Shown here in pieces: positions 6,822 through 15,374 of a stretch of 64,000 bases of DNA. Under the pieces are notes generated by a model that saw nothing but the letters and a program-made list of their open reading frames with translations, ran no database searches and was not told the DNA's origin. Both the position numbers and the translations under genes were made by a program. Origin of the DNA: an uncultured Bacteroidota bacterium (GTDB lineage Bacteria > Bacteroidota > Bacteroidia > Bacteroidales > P3); assembly GCA_902788805.1 (NCBI GenBank), contig CADALO010000012.1, positions 1-64,000 on the forward strand, given 5' to 3'. Each line of letters begins with the position of its first letter. The stretch's first letter is position 1.

Positions 6822-8918
6822 ATGAAAAAAGTATTATTGTTTTTTGCCCTCTTTATGGGCCTTTTCGCAACCTCGTGGGCCTATGATTTTTCTGCAATAT
6901 CCCCTAGCGGACATACATTGTTTTATAACATTATAAGTGGTGGTGTTGAGGTGATCAATCAAAACGAGTATATTTATTATACTAATCCACCAACAGGCGC
7001 CTTGATTATACCTAGCAGCGTAGTATACAACGGAAATACATATTCCGTCATTCGAATTGGCGGCGGAGCCTTCATATATTGTTTTGACTTGACCTCGGTG
7101 ACCATCCCCAACTCGGTGACCAGCATCGGTAGCTCTGCCTTCCAAGGTTGCAGCAGCCTGACCTCCGTCACCATTCCCAATTCGGTGACCAGCATCGGTA
7201 GCTATGCCTTCGAAGGTTGCATCAGCCTGACCTCCGTCACCATTCCCAATTCTGCCTTCGAGGGTTGTAGCAGCCTGGCCTCGGTGTCCATCTCCAACTC
7301 GGTGACCAGCATCGGTAGCTATGCCTTCAAATATTGCAGCAGCCTGACCTCCGTTACCATCCCCAACTCGGTGACCAGCATCGATAGCGGAGCCTTCATA
7401 TATTGTAGTGGCTTGACCTCGGTGACCATCCCCAACTCGGTGACCAGCATCGGATTTAGCGCCTTCACGTATTGTAGCAGCCTGGCCTCGGTGTCCATCC
7501 CAAACTCGGTGACCAGCATCGGAATTGGCGCCTTCGAAGATTGCAGCAGCCTGACCTCCGTCACCATTCCCAACTCTGTAACCAGCATCAACTCAAATAC
7601 TTTCGCCCGATGTTCAAACCTGGCCTCGGTGTCCATCCCCAACTCGGTGACCAGCATCGGAATTGGCGCCTTCAAAGGTTGTAGCGGACTGTCATCGGTA
7701 ACAATTCCCAATGCGGTAAAAATCATTGGAGAGAATGCATTTTATGGCTGTTCAAACCTTGCAACTGTTAATTATTACGCCGACAGCTGCACGTATGCTG
7801 GATATGAGAGTGGTAATTCGCTATACTTGCCATTCGGTTCGTCCTGTACGGGATTAACTACTGTTAATGTGGGCGCCAACGTGAAAGTGTTGCCTGATTA
7901 TCTCTTTGCCTATTGTAGGAATTTGGCAAATGTTAACCTTCCAAACACACTAAAGTATATAGGCAAATACACTCTATCCAATACTTCCATCAACACAATA
8001 ACGATACCCAATTCTGTCAACAGAATAAGTGATGCTGCCTTTTGGCGCTGTTACAACCTTACAAACGTCACCCTTCCCAACACATTGTCTGAGATAGGAA
8101 GCGCCGCTTTCCAAGATGATACAAATCTGGTGTCTATTAATATTCCGACATCATTGACACATATAAGGAAAAATTTATTTAGACGTTGTTATAATCTCCC
8201 TTCTATTGATTTAAGTCACGTAATCAAAGTCGACAGTACGGCATTCATTGCCTGTCGTAATATTACCTCACTCACCATTCCATCTAACATTACTGACATT
8301 GCTTATGGTGCATTCGCATCATGTACAGGCTTGACAGAAATCACTTTCGAAAGCCGAATACCACCGACAATTGGCGACAGTGCTTTTATTAATGTTCCAT
8401 CTTCCACCCCAGTATATATTCCCTGTGGTACGTTGGCATTATATGCTGCAAGACTGCCGTATTTGTCCAATTTTGTTGAAAACACCTTTACTTTTTCGGC
8501 TGTATCGGAGGATGATAACAAAGGTACCGTGCAGGTGCTCAACGAGCCCACGTGCACCAATCCCAATGCTGTGCTTAATGCCATTCCCGCCAGCGGCTAC
8601 CGCTTCGACCACTGGAGCACCGGCAGCACACAGAATCCCTATTCGCTGACTGTCACCACCGACACCGTCATCACTGCCTATTTCGTCAGTGAAGGTGGCA
8701 CCGAGGGTATTGAGGACATCAACGCCGACGGTGTCAACATCTATGTAAAGGATGGACGCATCGTGGTCGATGGGACTACCGAGGAATACAGTATCTACGA
8801 TATAACAGGTCGCATTGTGGCGCATAGTCATAGTGCGGAGGTTGCGTCCCTGCTCCCGTGTGGAGTCTACCTGGTCAAGGTCGGTATACGGCCCGCATAT
8901 AAGGTGGTGGTTCGCTAA
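6822..8918 (+). CDS. BspA-type leucine-rich repeat surface protein with T9SS tail
   Basis: A 698-residue protein. It starts with a signal peptide (MKKVLLFFALFMGLFATSWA). LRR_5 repeats of 23 residues follow (about 75-530; unit LTSVTIPNSVTSIGSYAF). Then comes a divergent InlB-B-type module (about 570-625; GYRFDHWSTGSTQNPYSLTV). The C-terminal sorting domain of the type IX system follows (about 640-698; YSIYDITGRIVAHS). It should be exported through T9SS to the cell surface, where BspA relatives act in adhesion. The 69-nt DNA repeats at about 7080-7730 are nearly identical, which points to recent duplication or gene conversion. One repeat near 7245 lacks seven residues (IPNSAFEGC instead of IPNSVTSIGSYAFEGC). 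A terminator follows at 8967-8996. Confidence 0.88.
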   Translation: MKKVLLFFALFMGLFATSWAYDFSAISPSGHTLFYNIISGGVEVINQNEYIYYTNPPTGALIIPSSVVYNGNTYSVIRIGGGAFIYCFDLTSVTIPNSVTSIGSSAFQGCSSLTSVTIPNSVTSIGSYAFEGCISLTSVTIPNSAFEGCSSLASVSISNSVTSIGSYAFKYCSSLTSVTIPNSVTSIDSGAFIYCSGLTSVTIPNSVTSIGFSAFTYCSSLASVSIPNSVTSIGIGAFEDCSSLTSVTIPNSVTSINSNTFARCSNLASVSIPNSVTSIGIGAFKGCSGLSSVTIPNAVKIIGENAFYGCSNLATVNYYADSCTYAGYESGNSLYLPFGSSCTGLTTVNVGANVKVLPDYLFAYCRNLANVNLPNTLKYIGKYTLSNTSINTITIPNSVNRISDAAFWRCYNLTNVTLPNTLSEIGSAAFQDDTNLVSINIPTSLTHIRKNLFRRCYNLPSIDLSHVIKVDSTAFIACRNITSLTIPSNITDIAYGAFASCTGLTEITFESRIPPTIGDSAFINVPSSTPVYIPCGTLALYAARLPYLSNFVENTFTFSAVSEDDNKGTVQVLNEPTCTNPNAVLNAIPASGYRFDHWSTGSTQNPYSLTVTTDTVITAYFVSEGGTEGIEDINADGVNIYVKDGRIVVDGTTEEYSIYDITGRIVAHSHSAEVASLLPCGVYLVKVGIRPAYKVVVR
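7080..7730 (+). repeat. 69-bp coding repeats of the BspA-like gene
   Basis: Nine or so nearly identical 69-nt units encode the 23-residue LRR_5 repeat. Words such as AACTCGGTGACCAGCATCGG recur at a regular spacing. One unit is 21 nt shorter. Downstream LRR units are diverged at DNA level. Confidence 0.85.
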
Positions 8919-8966
8919 TCTCTAACTGATTACCATATGTTATAGAATGATAACCTAAAAGTAATG

Positions 8967-8996
8967 AACCCCGATGGTTTTCCAACTATCGGGGTT
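8967..8996 (+). terminator. Terminator between convergent genes
   Basis: AACCCCGAT (8967-8975) pairs with ATCGGGGTT (8988-8996) and is followed by a T-rich run on the plus strand. Confidence 0.6.
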
Positions 8997-9024
8997 TATC
9001 GTTTTTTATAATGATGTTTGTGGA

Positions 9025-9609
9025 CTATTCGCCTACTGATGAGAGGCGGCGGACTAAGGTCAGACCTCCCTGCTGGCCTATCTCGTAGAGGGGCCAAGAG
9101 GAGTCGCCGTGTATCACATTGGCAAGCATCGCAGCGTGGCCCAAGGCGAAAAAGGCGGCCTGAAATGTGTCGTTGACTTTCAATTTGCTCCCCTCACTGC
9201 TTAACACACGGAATGTGCTGTTGCCCAAGTATTCCAGCACAACTTCTCGCCCTGGGTTCCATCGCAGCATAATTCGTTCGCCAGGCTTCAAGTCGGTCAC
9301 TTTTATCCCTTCTCCCAGCACGATGTCGCTCGATGGTGTACAGTCGCCGTAATGCTCGCAGAAGTCGTCATAGTTACGGTAACCAATAGATCGAGCCATA
9401 ACATTGAGAGTACTTTGGCGTGGCTTGGAACTGAGACCTCCATACTGCCAGAAGCGTTTGACGGTAGTGAGACCGACCGTTTCGCGTGTGCGACTTTCAA
9501 TGAAAAGCATAAGGGTGTAGAAGTCGGCAGGCGACCCAGCTTCACAGCCCGCAGCCTCGCAAATGAGGCGTCGCAAAGTTTCTATGGTACTATTGTCTGG
9601 ATGGTTCAT
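9025..9609 (-). CDS. Conserved hypothetical protein, possible DNA-binding N-terminus
   Basis: A 194-residue cytoplasmic protein. The N-terminal 95 residues are helical (LIESRTRETVGLTTVKRFWQ-like segment, then STLNVMARSIGYRNYDDFCE) and look like a helix-turn-helix region of the type used by Bacteroidales accessory regulators. The C-terminal half (about 100-194) has a small beta domain with LKPGERIMLRWNPGREVVLE. It is transcribed divergently from the Ser/Thr kinase at 9807, so the two may share control. I do not recognise a named family. Confidence 0.7.
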   Translation of the reverse strand: MNHPDNSTIETLRRLICEAAGCEAGSPADFYTLMLFIESRTRETVGLTTVKRFWQYGGLSSKPRQSTLNVMARSIGYRNYDDFCEHYGDCTPSSDIVLGEGIKVTDLKPGERIMLRWNPGREVVLEYLGNSTFRVLSSEGSKLKVNDTFQAAFFALGHAAMLANVIHGDSSWPLYEIGQQGGLTLVRRLSSVGE

Positions 9610-9703
9610 AAATCGAATGCAAAAGTACTAAAAAAATCTGAAACACAGCACAACCGTTTTGGTCCGCTTCTATTCTGTGCCTATTAAAGACTAATGTTAA
9701 CGA

Positions 9704-9733
9704 TTGAAGATGCGAAAAAAAATCATACCTTTG
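9704..9733 (+). promoter_or_regulatory. Bacteroidales promoter for the kinase gene
   Basis: TTG (9704-9706), 19 nt, TACCTTTG (9726-9733). The predicted leader contains the short ORF at 9760-9813. Confidence 0.55.
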
Positions 9734-9759
9734 CAAACTGAAACAGGAAGAATAAGATT

Positions 9760-9813
9760 ATGGCAAATCAATATAACGCACTCATAATTAGCAAAGGAGG
9801 CACCAGATGCTGA
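9760..9813 (+). CDS. Short upstream ORF overlapping the kinase start
   Basis: Seventeen codons (MANQYNALIISKGGTRC) from the ATG at 9760 to the TGA at 9811-9813. The kinase ATG at 9807 lies inside it, in another frame, so the stop and start overlap by 7 bases. It also contains an AAAGGAGG-like stretch (about 9793-9800), one of the few Shine-Dalgarno-like sequences in the window. Translational coupling, or a leader peptide, is possible. It could also be chance. Confidence 0.35.
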   Translation: MANQYNALIISKGGTRC

Positions 9814-11573
9814 GCGATGCACCATCTGGAATTGTGTCGGGCGGTGCCGGCATAACCGAGCCTTTTTTCTCGTCATACGAAGAGATAGGACTAAGTGAGA
9901 GCCATATCTTGTGGCGTGCTCGTCGCTTTGGACGATGGTATGTTCTTAAAGGTTTGCGAGAGGAATTTCGGGGAAATCCTGTTTATGAAGAGTGGTTGTA
10001 CAAGGAGTATAGCATCGGCGTGGGACTTGACAGTCCTTATGTGGTTCGTGTCGAGAGTTTGGAGGACGATGCTATTGCCGGCCGCTGTATAGTGATGGAA
10101 TGGGTTGACGGCAAGCCCCTCGACCAGTGGAAAAAAGGCAGGCGCAAGGCCGAGCTTAAACGTGTATTTGACCAGCTACTCGATGCCATTGATTACCTTC
10201 ACAGCCGCGGTATTTGCCACCGTGACATCAAGCCTTCGAACATTATCGTCACCGCTGACGGGCGAGTGAAACTTATCGACTTCGGATTGAGTGACGGCCC
10301 ACAATATGCGACCCTCAAACAGGCATCAGGAACAGAGAACTATGCCTCGCCCGAACAACGCGAGGGACGCGCGACCGACAACCGCTCAGACATCTATTCG
10401 TTGGGGCGTGTGATGGAATTCCTGTTTGGGAAACGCTATTCAGTGGCTTTGCGTCGCACCACAAGGCCGAATCCCGACCGTCGTCCCCAATCGGTGGCAT
10501 CGCTGCGCAGGCTGATGTTCCCAACGTGGCCGGTATGGGTGCTTGGTGTCGTGATGGCCCTGATACTGTTTGCACTTACGCTTCTTCCATCGTCCAAACG
10601 CTTCGAAGTCCAGCTGGAGAGCGGTCAGACGGTATGGATGCGCGAGGTGAGCCGTGTACCTCAACGATTGGTCGAGGTCGTTCCTCCCTCTTCCGATCAA
10701 TGGGCTCCTTGGCCAAAAGGCACCGCAAAGCCCGAAGGCGATATGGTCATTCCCGCCAGTGTGCACCACCTGGGCCTTACGTGGCAGGTGGTTGCAATAG
10801 CCAACCGTGCCTTCAAAGACGATGCAAAACTCACCTCTGTCAAGCTGCCAGAAACGCTTCGGAGCATCGGTGACGAAGCCTTTGTCGGCTGCATATCGTT
10901 GCGCGACACATTGGTGATTCCTTACGGCTTGCAACAGATGGGCATTATGCCTTTCAACGACTGCACAAGCCTGACCACACTGATATGGAAGGCTCGCGAC
11001 TGCCAGGGTGCGCATCACGACTCGATAATGAAATACAGCTATTTCTTCCGCTGTATGGCTCTTGCCAACGTCATCATCGACACCGACGTAGAGCAGCTGC
11101 CAGTCGATTTTGTAAGCAATGTGGCTGGTTTGAAACGCATAGAGTTTAAAGGCGACACGCGTATCGCCGTCCACAATCTCGCCGCCAAAAGTCATCAGAT
11201 GCGTCAGTTGGTGCTGTCGCCACAAATGAGGGAGATTGGCCACGGTGCATTCTACGAAACAGCAATAGACACACTTGTACTATCCGACAGCCTTGAAATT
11301 GTCGGCGATTACGCCTTCGCCTATTGCGACAGCTTGCAAGTAGTGTATATGGGGCCTAAGGTGCGCAAGGTTGGCAATTACAGTTTCACCGAATGCTCGC
11401 ACCTACGCGAGGTACGGATATTGGCAACGGTGCCACCAGAAGCGGTTAAGACGACCTTCTATCAGCTGCCTCCTACGGCAGTGCTGCGTGTACCAGCCAA
11501 TGCTGTAGAAGCATACCGGAACCATCCAATATGGGGAACATTCAAGAGAATTGAGGCAATTCCCCAACCTTAA
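9807..11573 (+). CDS. Transmembrane Ser/Thr protein kinase with external LRR_5 domain
   Basis: A 588-residue protein. The kinase domain covers about 20-235. It has the beta3 lysine (YVLKGL, Lys48), the catalytic loop HRDIKPSN (Asp140), DFG (Asp158) and an activation-segment SPEQ (181-184). The glycine-rich loop is poor (EIGLSESHILWRA). One membrane helix lies at 241-260 (WPVWVLGVVMALILFALTLL). The outside part has LRR_5 repeats (about 330-565) like those of the BspA-type protein two genes upstream. The layout suggests a receptor kinase: LRR in the periplasm, kinase in the cytoplasm. Ligand and substrate are unknown. It is transcribed from a clear promoter and preceded by an overlapping 17-codon ORF. 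Confidence 0.88.
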   Translation: MLSDAPSGIVSGGAGITEPFFSSYEEIGLSESHILWRARRFGRWYVLKGLREEFRGNPVYEEWLYKEYSIGVGLDSPYVVRVESLEDDAIAGRCIVMEWVDGKPLDQWKKGRRKAELKRVFDQLLDAIDYLHSRGICHRDIKPSNIIVTADGRVKLIDFGLSDGPQYATLKQASGTENYASPEQREGRATDNRSDIYSLGRVMEFLFGKRYSVALRRTTRPNPDRRPQSVASLRRLMFPTWPVWVLGVVMALILFALTLLPSSKRFEVQLESGQTVWMREVSRVPQRLVEVVPPSSDQWAPWPKGTAKPEGDMVIPASVHHLGLTWQVVAIANRAFKDDAKLTSVKLPETLRSIGDEAFVGCISLRDTLVIPYGLQQMGIMPFNDCTSLTTLIWKARDCQGAHHDSIMKYSYFFRCMALANVIIDTDVEQLPVDFVSNVAGLKRIEFKGDTRIAVHNLAAKSHQMRQLVLSPQMREIGHGAFYETAIDTLVLSDSLEIVGDYAFAYCDSLQVVYMGPKVRKVGNYSFTECSHLREVRILATVPPEAVKTTFYQLPPTAVLRVPANAVEAYRNHPIWGTFKRIEAIPQP

Positions 11574-11632
11574 CATACAAACGTATCAACAAATCAACTT
11601 ATTAACATATTAACTCTCCAGCCCTTAACCAA

Positions 11633-14176
11633 ATGCTTCGCTTCCTAAAACGCCAAACACTATTAGCTTTACTTCTGCTGCTGAGTGCGACAAACATCCA
11701 GGCGCAAGAGTTCATCGGCTGCCGTACCGAAAGGGGGTGGGCGGAGAGTCCTATGCTGAGCCAATATTTCCACGTGGATGCAGGCGAGTTGCAGCAGACG
11801 TCACTCCGTAAGGTCAGCTACTCTGTCACCATAACCTCGTTGGGCTACCACGAGGTGTATGTAAACGGAATGAAGGTCGGTGACAAAGTGATGCAACCCG
11901 CCGTGTCGCAGCTCGACAAGCACGCCTTCTGGGTAAAATACGATATCACGCCTTATCTTCGCGAAGGCCACAACCAGATAATGCTCTGGCTTGGGCAGGG
12001 CTGGGGCCGCATATACGGCACCCCGGCGGTAGCAAAAGCAGTTGTAGAAGAGACCGTCTCCGATGGCGAATGCGGACTGATATATGAAATATTAAAGACA
12101 GACAGTACGTGGATGGCCAGGCCTTCACCCTATAGCTATACCGGCAGCTGGCAGCCGATGCAGTTCGGCGGCGAACGGTACGATGCCCGTATAAGCGGCC
12201 ATAATGCAACCCGAGCAAAGGTCTATGATGCAAAAGACATAGTCGTCTCCTGGCAGGAGTTTGAGGGCAACCGCATAACAGACACCATCAAACCGCAAAG
12301 CATCGAGCAACTTGCCGACGGCAGCGTCCTGCTCGACTTCGGACGAGTAGTGACAGGATGGTTTGATATCGTATTTGAAAAGGTGCCTTTTGGTCAAGAG
12401 GTCACGATGGAGTACCTCGACCACCGCGATGCCAAGCCGCCATTCACCGAGACAGACATCTACATCGGAGGCGGTGGCAGCGACCATTTCACCAACCGCT
12501 TCCACACCCACGCCTTCCGATATGTCCGTGTCAAGGGGGCCAAAATATGGTACGCCAAAGCATTGCAAATCGGTGCCGTCAGCTCCAAAGAGGGTGCAAC
12601 CTTCGAGTGCAGCGACCCGCGGCTCAACGCCATCCACGATATGGTTAAGTACACCCTCAGTTGCCTCACTTTCAGTGGCTATATGGTCGATTGTCCCCAC
12701 ATCGAGCGAATGGGTTACGGCGGCGACGGCAACTCATCGACCAACACGCTGCAAACCCTCTGGGATGTGCGCTCCACCTATGCCAACTGGCTGCAGGCTT
12801 GGAGCGATGCAATGGACAGCACCGGCGACCTGCCTTACGTTGCCCCTGCCTTCCGCACCGGCGGAGGCCCCTACTGGCAGGGATTCATCGTCAAGGCACC
12901 TTGGCGCACCTACCTCAACTACGGTGACCGCACACTCATCTACCGCCACTACGACAAGATGAAGCGCTGGCTGGAATACATCGAGCACCACTGCGAAGAC
13001 TACATCCTGCAGCCTTGGCTCGACACCGAGCGGCGCGCTTGGTTTCTCGGCGACTGGGCCGTCCCCGAGGGAGTGGACAAAGGCGGCGAGAGCATACTTC
13101 ACGTCAGCAACTGTTTCCTTGCTGAGTGTCTGGCCGATATGGTGCAGATGGCCCGAATGACAGGCCATCCCGATGATGCTGAGCATTATGCCGAGTGGCG
13201 ACAAGAGCTCGTCGCTGCAATACACCGGCATTTCTACCATTGCGACACCATTCAGACGGATGTACAGCAGTCTCGGTTGCAGGCAGGCAGGATGCCTGCG
13301 CCCCGTCACTACTATGCCAACGGTACGCCTCTCGACCAGTGCTACGCCCTGCTAATGGGCATTCCGCCAGACAGCGCCACCGCCGCTGCTGTGAAGGCCC
13401 AGCTCCTCAAGGACTGCCACGGGAAATACCGCGACCATATCGCCGCCGGCCTTATGGGGGTGCCTGTCTTCACCGAATGGTGCATCAAAGAAAGGCAGAC
13501 AGACCTTATGGCCACAATCCTGCGCCAAGAAGACTACCCTGGCTACCTCAATATGATGGATAAAGAGTGCGTTAATGCGTTAATGCGTCAATGCGTTAGT
13601 GGAGACACAGAAGAGTGCGTTAATGCGTTAGTGCGTCAATGCGTTAGTGGAGACACAGAAGAGTGCGTTAATGCGTTAGTGCGCCAATGTGTTAGTGGAG
13701 ACACAGAAGAGTGCGTTAATGCGTTAATGCGTCAATGCGTTAGTTCTGACGCGGCAGCCACTAACACATTAACACATTCCCGCAATAACGCATTAACTAA
13801 CACATTAACGCAATCCCACAATAACGCATTTACCACCTGGGAGTCGTGGGACTGCGGTCGCCCCGGCAAAGAAGACCGCAGCCGCGTACATAACTGCTAC
13901 AACGGCATCGGTATATGGTTCTATCAAGCCCTTGCCGGCATCCGTCCCGATCCAGAGCAGCCAGGCTACAAGCACTTCTTCATCGACCCGCAGCCTTGTC
14001 CAGGCATCGACTGGGTGAAGTGCACCAAGCCGACCCTATACGGCGACATCAAGGTGGAAATCAGGAGCGGAAAGCTGAAAGTTGTAGTTCCCTACGGCAC
14101 CACCGCAACGGTGTTTCCCAGCACACCACGCGAACGCACCGTCGAAGGCGGCAACTGGGAGTTTACCATCGAATGA
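11633..14176 (+). CDS. GH78 alpha-L-rhamnosidase-like enzyme with a large repeat insertion
   Basis: An 847-residue exported enzyme with a signal peptide (residues 1-24, ending NIQAQ). A jelly-roll module lies near 40-110 (ITSLGYHEVYVNGMKVGD), with beta domains to about 320. The (alpha/alpha)6 barrel follows (VDCPHIERMGYGGDGNSSTN near 350). The motif TTWESWD near 734 carries the Glu that serves as catalytic base in GH78. About 88 residues of octamer-repeat sequence (about 645-733, including four copies of ECVNALMRQCVSGDTE) are inserted between GYLNMMDK and TTWE, which are nearly adjacent in the family. A second REP-like insertion is at residues 549-558 (LQAGRMPAPR). The role is inferred as release of terminal rhamnose in the periplasm. 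Whether the enzyme still folds is open. Confidence 0.85.
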   Translation: MLRFLKRQTLLALLLLLSATNIQAQEFIGCRTERGWAESPMLSQYFHVDAGELQQTSLRKVSYSVTITSLGYHEVYVNGMKVGDKVMQPAVSQLDKHAFWVKYDITPYLREGHNQIMLWLGQGWGRIYGTPAVAKAVVEETVSDGECGLIYEILKTDSTWMARPSPYSYTGSWQPMQFGGERYDARISGHNATRAKVYDAKDIVVSWQEFEGNRITDTIKPQSIEQLADGSVLLDFGRVVTGWFDIVFEKVPFGQEVTMEYLDHRDAKPPFTETDIYIGGGGSDHFTNRFHTHAFRYVRVKGAKIWYAKALQIGAVSSKEGATFECSDPRLNAIHDMVKYTLSCLTFSGYMVDCPHIERMGYGGDGNSSTNTLQTLWDVRSTYANWLQAWSDAMDSTGDLPYVAPAFRTGGGPYWQGFIVKAPWRTYLNYGDRTLIYRHYDKMKRWLEYIEHHCEDYILQPWLDTERRAWFLGDWAVPEGVDKGGESILHVSNCFLAECLADMVQMARMTGHPDDAEHYAEWRQELVAAIHRHFYHCDTIQTDVQQSRLQAGRMPAPRHYYANGTPLDQCYALLMGIPPDSATAAAVKAQLLKDCHGKYRDHIAAGLMGVPVFTEWCIKERQTDLMATILRQEDYPGYLNMMDKECVNALMRQCVSGDTEECVNALVRQCVSGDTEECVNALVRQCVSGDTEECVNALMRQCVSSDAAATNTLTHSRNNALTNTLTQSHNNAFTTWESWDCGRPGKEDRSRVHNCYNGIGIWFYQALAGIRPDPEQPGYKHFFIDPQPCPGIDWVKCTKPTLYGDIKVEIRSGKLKVVVPYGTTATVFPSTPRERTVEGGNWEFTIE
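13277..13304 (+). repeat. In-frame GGCAGGATGCC palindrome
   Basis: GTTGCAGGCAGGCAGGATGC followed by CTGCGCCCC lies inside the GH78 gene and encodes LQAGRMPAPR. A closely related element (GTTGCCGGCAGGATGCCGGC) is intergenic at 31181-31205. This shows the same repeat family in coding and non-coding sites. Confidence 0.7.
13565..13831 (+). repeat. Octamer-repeat island with 48-bp tandem units, in frame
   Basis: Four 48-nt units start at 13565, 13613, 13661 and 13709 (the last is cut short). Each is built of GCGTTAAT-type octamers plus a GGAGACACAGAA spacer and encodes 16 residues. They are followed at 13759-13831 by octamers in the inverse orientation (ACACATTAACACATTCCCGC and similar). The two halves can pair. 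The whole 267-nt block is a multiple of three and keeps the GH78 frame. Confidence 0.9.
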
Positions 14177-14187
14177 CGGCAACAAAG

Positions 14188-15261
14188 TCACTCCCCGACT
14201 TGGGTCGTGTCAATCTGTATTTCGGAGGTAACAACCATCTGCTGTCTTCCGTCGATGTCGAAACGCAGTGTCGCACCGTCGCTGCGTACATCAATGGTGA
14301 CAGGGGCGCCCATAACAACAGGCAGGTTTATGTCGCCGTGGCCGCCCGGAAAACCGCAGAGCAGTGGGATGTTATACTTTACAAGCTGTTGGCGCAGCAT
14401 CTGTTCAACGCTCTCGTAGGTGAACTCACTGCCGCAACCGGTGAACTCGCCAAGCACGACACCCTTGCAGCGCTTCAACACACCATTCATAGCCAGAATG
14501 TTGAACTGGCGGTCGATGTTGTGCATCGACTCCCCCACCTCTTCGATGAACAGTATGATGTCGCGTCCCAGCGTGGCATCAGCCTTTGTGCCGAGATTCG
14601 GCGCGAAGGTGCAGATGTTGCCGCCGACAAGTATACCGCTGGCACGGCCTTCGATATTCTGCGGATGTGCCGGCAGCTCATAACAGGGCACTGTACCCAT
14701 CAGCAGGTCGCGCATCAGGGTGCTGCTCTCGTCGGTGCCGCCTTTGGCCAGAAACGAGCTCATCGTGCCGTGTATGCTCATAACGCCTGCACGCGCACTG
14801 AGGCCGTGCAGCGTGGTGACGTCGCTGAAGCCCACAAGCCATTTGGGATGCGCAGCCCATTCAGAAAACGCGATTTGGTCGATATAGTGTATTGTTCCGT
14901 ACCCGCCTCGGTTGCAGATGATTGCCTTGATAGAAGTGTCGCTTAGCGCCCAACGCAGGTCGCTGACACGTTCGTCAACGGTACCGGCATATTTGCCAAC
15001 GAACATTTTGCCGACATTGGGGGCGACGACTGGCTCCAGTCCCCAACTGCGCAACACCTCGGCGGCTTTCTCAATGTCTTCGAGTGGACAGAAATAGGCC
15101 GGAGAGACAAGCGCCACACGGTCGCCAGGCTTGAGATATGCAGGTTTCTCGCAGCGGAGTTTTACAGGCTTTCGACTGTTTTTGCTATCGCTTTTCCGCC
15201 CGAAAGCGGTAAGTGTCATAGCTGCGGCGAGCAATAGGATTGCAAGAATAAATCGCTTCAT
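14188..15261 (-). CDS. S66 family peptidase (LD-carboxypeptidase)
   Basis: A 357-residue protein counted from ATG at 15261. The frame is open to 15294, but MKRFILAILLLAAAMTLTAF is a clear signal sequence starting at 15261. The family pattern is visible: LKPGDRVALVSPAYF at the start of the domain, NRGGYGTIHYID, and GFSDVTTLH, the segment that carries the nucleophile Ser in S66 peptidases. A C-terminal region with VVLGEFTGCG and GFPGGHGDINLPVVMG holds the expected acidic residue and His. S66 enzymes remove the terminal D-Ala from muropeptides during peptidoglycan recycling. Export to the periplasm is predicted. It lies convergent to the GH78 gene, with only 11 bp between the stops. Confidence 0.88.
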   Translation of the reverse strand: MKRFILAILLLAAAMTLTAFGRKSDSKNSRKPVKLRCEKPAYLKPGDRVALVSPAYFCPLEDIEKAAEVLRSWGLEPVVAPNVGKMFVGKYAGTVDERVSDLRWALSDTSIKAIICNRGGYGTIHYIDQIAFSEWAAHPKWLVGFSDVTTLHGLSARAGVMSIHGTMSSFLAKGGTDESSTLMRDLLMGTVPCYELPAHPQNIEGRASGILVGGNICTFAPNLGTKADATLGRDIILFIEEVGESMHNIDRQFNILAMNGVLKRCKGVVLGEFTGCGSEFTYESVEQMLRQQLVKYNIPLLCGFPGGHGDINLPVVMGAPVTIDVRSDGATLRFDIDGRQQMVVTSEIQIDTTQVGE

Positions 15262-15345
15262 CGTGATTCGTTTTAACGTATAAACAATTTTCAATCGCTA
15301 TTATTGTGTTTCGAAAAAATATTTTCGAGAGTTACGGAAAATGCG

Positions 15346-15353
15346 TATCTTTG
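15346..15353 (+). promoter_or_regulatory. -7 box of the GH78 lipoprotein gene
   Basis: TATCTTTG lies 22 bp before the start codon at 15375. A TTTTCG stretch about 20 nt upstream (15322-15327) may act as a weak -33 box. The box lies downstream of the first in-frame ATG-like start (15306), which argues for the start at 15375. Confidence 0.5.
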
Positions 15354-15374
15354 CATTTCCAAAATCAGCAAACG

